Assembly (NCBI GenBank): GCA_964621445.1
Contig: CAZUNO010000063.1
Coordinates: 1-6,875 of the forward strand
Direction: 5' to 3'
From: CAZUNO01 sp964621445 [NCBI: Candidatus Hadarchaeota archaeon]
GTDB lineage: Archaea > CAYQAE01 > CAYVLA01
Length of the DNA: 6,875 nt
Part shown: piece after piece, positions 6,187 through 6,875 of the stretch
How positions within the stretch are numbered: position 1 is the first letter of the stretch
Layout: each line of letters opens with the position of its first letter
Made by a program: the position numbers and the translations under genes
The notes under the pieces: model-generated
Databases searched by the model: none
What the model was told of the DNA's origin: nothing
Seen by the model: the letters and a program-made list of their open reading frames with translations, nothing else

Positions 6187-6521
6187 GTCTTATCCCTTCG
6201 CAGGTATTTGTACTGCAGATATGCCTCGAAGAGGAAGGCCACGATACCCACGAGACACACGGCAATGGTGAACAGGTCTCGGAAGTCCCCCCCCCCTGAA
6301 TGGCCATAGCGATAGGTAGGCTAAAAGCAGCCTGCCAGGAAGGCCCCGTAGACCACGAACCTCGGAACTAGGTGACCCCTGAGCCGGAAGAAGCCCTTGA
6401 GCACCTCGCCCTGCGGCCCGCCTTGACCAGGTACTTGCCGCCCAGCACGGGCTGGATCACATCGAGCTCGATGAGCTTGTTGATGTGGTACTGGACGAGC
6501 CTGGGATCGTCGGGAGTAAAC
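6187..6521 (-). pseudogene. Degenerate winged-helix protein with C-terminal membrane segments
   Basis: Reading the minus strand from 6521 down and shifting frames gives a coherent protein: FTPDDPRLVQYHIN, then KLIELDVIQPVLGGKYLVK, then GPQGEVLKGFFRLRGHL, then hydrophobic VPRFVVYGAFLAGCF, then (after one added T) LAYLSLWPF, then RDLFTIAVCLVGIVAFLFEA and a basic KYLRR end. This looks like half of a winged-helix DNA-binding domain with its wing, followed by two membrane helices, an architecture common in archaeal membrane-bound ArsR-like regulators. At least four single-base frame changes are needed, near 6480, 6421, 6317 and in the C10 run at 6287-6296. The N-terminal helices are missing upstream of 6521. 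The 3' end is not defined: the last frame stays open into the antisense of the permease gene. It is either a pseudogene remnant or a stretch with sequencing errors. Confidence 0.65.
6287..6296 (+). repeat. C10 homopolymer in the degenerate winged-helix gene
   Basis: A run of ten C on the plus strand (G10 in the gene's sense) lies between the two hydrophobic segments of the minus-strand remnant, at one of its frame changes. It parallels the G9 run in the GH9 gene at the other end of the window. Confidence 0.8.
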
Positions 6522-6564
6522 CTGAAATGTCAGAATGAAATATGATTCAACTGGAAAAGAAGAG

Positions 6565-6571
6565 AATTTAT
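6565..6571 (+). promoter_or_regulatory. TATA-like box for the 3'-terminal gene
   Basis: AATTTAT is centred about 27 nt before the ATG at 6595, the spacing expected if transcription starts at or next to the start codon (leaderless mRNA, common in archaea). No usable Shine-Dalgarno spacing is seen before this ATG. The element is short and could be chance. Confidence 0.3.
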
Positions 6572-6594
6572 CGTTGGGAAGACTGAGCAGGGAT

Positions 6595-6875
6595 ATGGCA
6601 GCTATTTCAATATACAAGAAATATCATATTGACAGAAATTTCGAACGACTTGGCATGTTCTTACTTCTAAGGGAGAAATTCAATATCAAAAGTGCCCTAT
6701 ATCCAGGGAGTTTTGTTCATATAACTCCATCCTTTGCCATCCCAAAGATCATCTATGTAGATACAGACAAAAGGGCAAGAGACTTCTACAATGACCCGTC
6801 AATTCATGAATTCGTATCTAGAAAGAAGTTGTACAATGAAGATTCAGTGATCTTCTTCCATCATAAAGACTACAG
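6595..6875 (+). CDS. Unidentified conserved-looking protein, 3' partial
   Basis: The frame is open from about 6475 to the right edge, giving 93 visible codons from ATG 6595 and no stop. The protein begins MAAISIYKKYHIDRNFERLG, then has LREKFNIKSALYPGSF, VHITPSFAIPKIIYVD and TDKRARDFYNDPSIHEFV. The order of beta-like stretch (SALYPGSFVHI), loop (TPSFAIP) and beta strand ending in acidic residues (KIIYVDTD) is reminiscent of a Rossmann or methyltransferase-like fold. I recall similar hypothetical proteins in archaea and bacteria but cannot name the family, so no function is assigned. ATG 6595 is preferred because the protein reads naturally from there and a TATA-like element sits about 27 nt upstream; TTG 6574 and ATG 6484 are alternatives. 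It is clearly more AT-rich than the transporter genes, which may mean a different origin. Confidence 0.7.
   Translation, partial: MAAISIYKKYHIDRNFERLGMFLLLREKFNIKSALYPGSFVHITPSFAIPKIIYVDTDKRARDFYNDPSIHEFVSRKKLYNEDSVIFFHHKDY

Noticed and set aside
5781-6299. Long plus-strand frame overlapping the permease 3' half
   Set aside because: It lies in another frame of an intact ABC-3 permease, is arginine-, glycine- and histidine-rich as expected of an out-of-frame reading, and has no recognisable motif.
6321-6617. 98-residue minus-strand frame taken as a whole gene
   Set aside because: Only its last 35 or so residues (GPQGEVLKGFF onward) are in the real frame of the winged-helix remnant; the first part is an out-of-frame reading of the remnant and the antisense of the next gene.
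1-6875. CRISPR array, tRNA, rRNA, transposase or attachment site
   Set aside because: No repeat-spacer pattern, cloverleaf-like segment, rRNA signature, transposase motif or flanking direct repeats were seen on either strand.

Overview
The window is most likely archaeal and probably euryarchaeal; a Thermoplasmata- or methanogen-like source is my guess, not something the sequence proves. Reasons: AT-rich TATA-like elements at archaeal spacing from predicted starts, GGTGAT-type Shine-Dalgarno matches, heavy use of AGG/AGA arginine and ATA isoleucine codons, a winged-helix gene ending in membrane segments, and a zinc-binding protein ending (GPQDGMDY region) that I associate with methanogen homologues.

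Layout. Positions 1-1579 hold the 3' part of a glycoside hydrolase family 9 (cellulase-like) gene. It runs in from the left edge and is broken by a frameshift at a run of nine G. Positions 1580-1969 have no convincing gene. A Fur/Zur-family metalloregulator lies on the minus strand (1970-2338). It is divergent from a three-gene plus-strand operon (2416-6186) for an ABC-type zinc (or manganese) importer: binding protein, ATPase, permease. The 77-bp divergent spacer carries a near-perfect 19-bp Fur-type palindrome and a self-complementary TATA-like box that can serve both directions. Downstream, convergent with the permease gene, is a decayed or mis-sequenced minus-strand winged-helix membrane protein gene (about 6187-6521) with several one-base frame changes and a run of ten C. 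From about 6595 an unidentified plus-strand gene begins and runs off the right edge.

How the genes work together. The regulator probably senses zinc and represses both itself and the importer through the shared operator. The binding protein captures the metal outside the membrane, the permease carries it across, and the ATPase drives transport.

The most striking feature is the binding protein. A six- or seven-bladed beta-propeller of about 375 residues, resembling the zinc chaperone AztD, is inserted inside the His/Asp/Glu-rich metal loop of the ZnuA/AztC-type fold. In bacteria such as Paracoccus denitrificans, AztC (binding protein) and AztD (chaperone) are separate proteins and zinc passes from AztD to AztC with help from a flexible loop. 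Here receiver and putative chaperone appear to be one tethered polypeptide, joined at the position of that loop.
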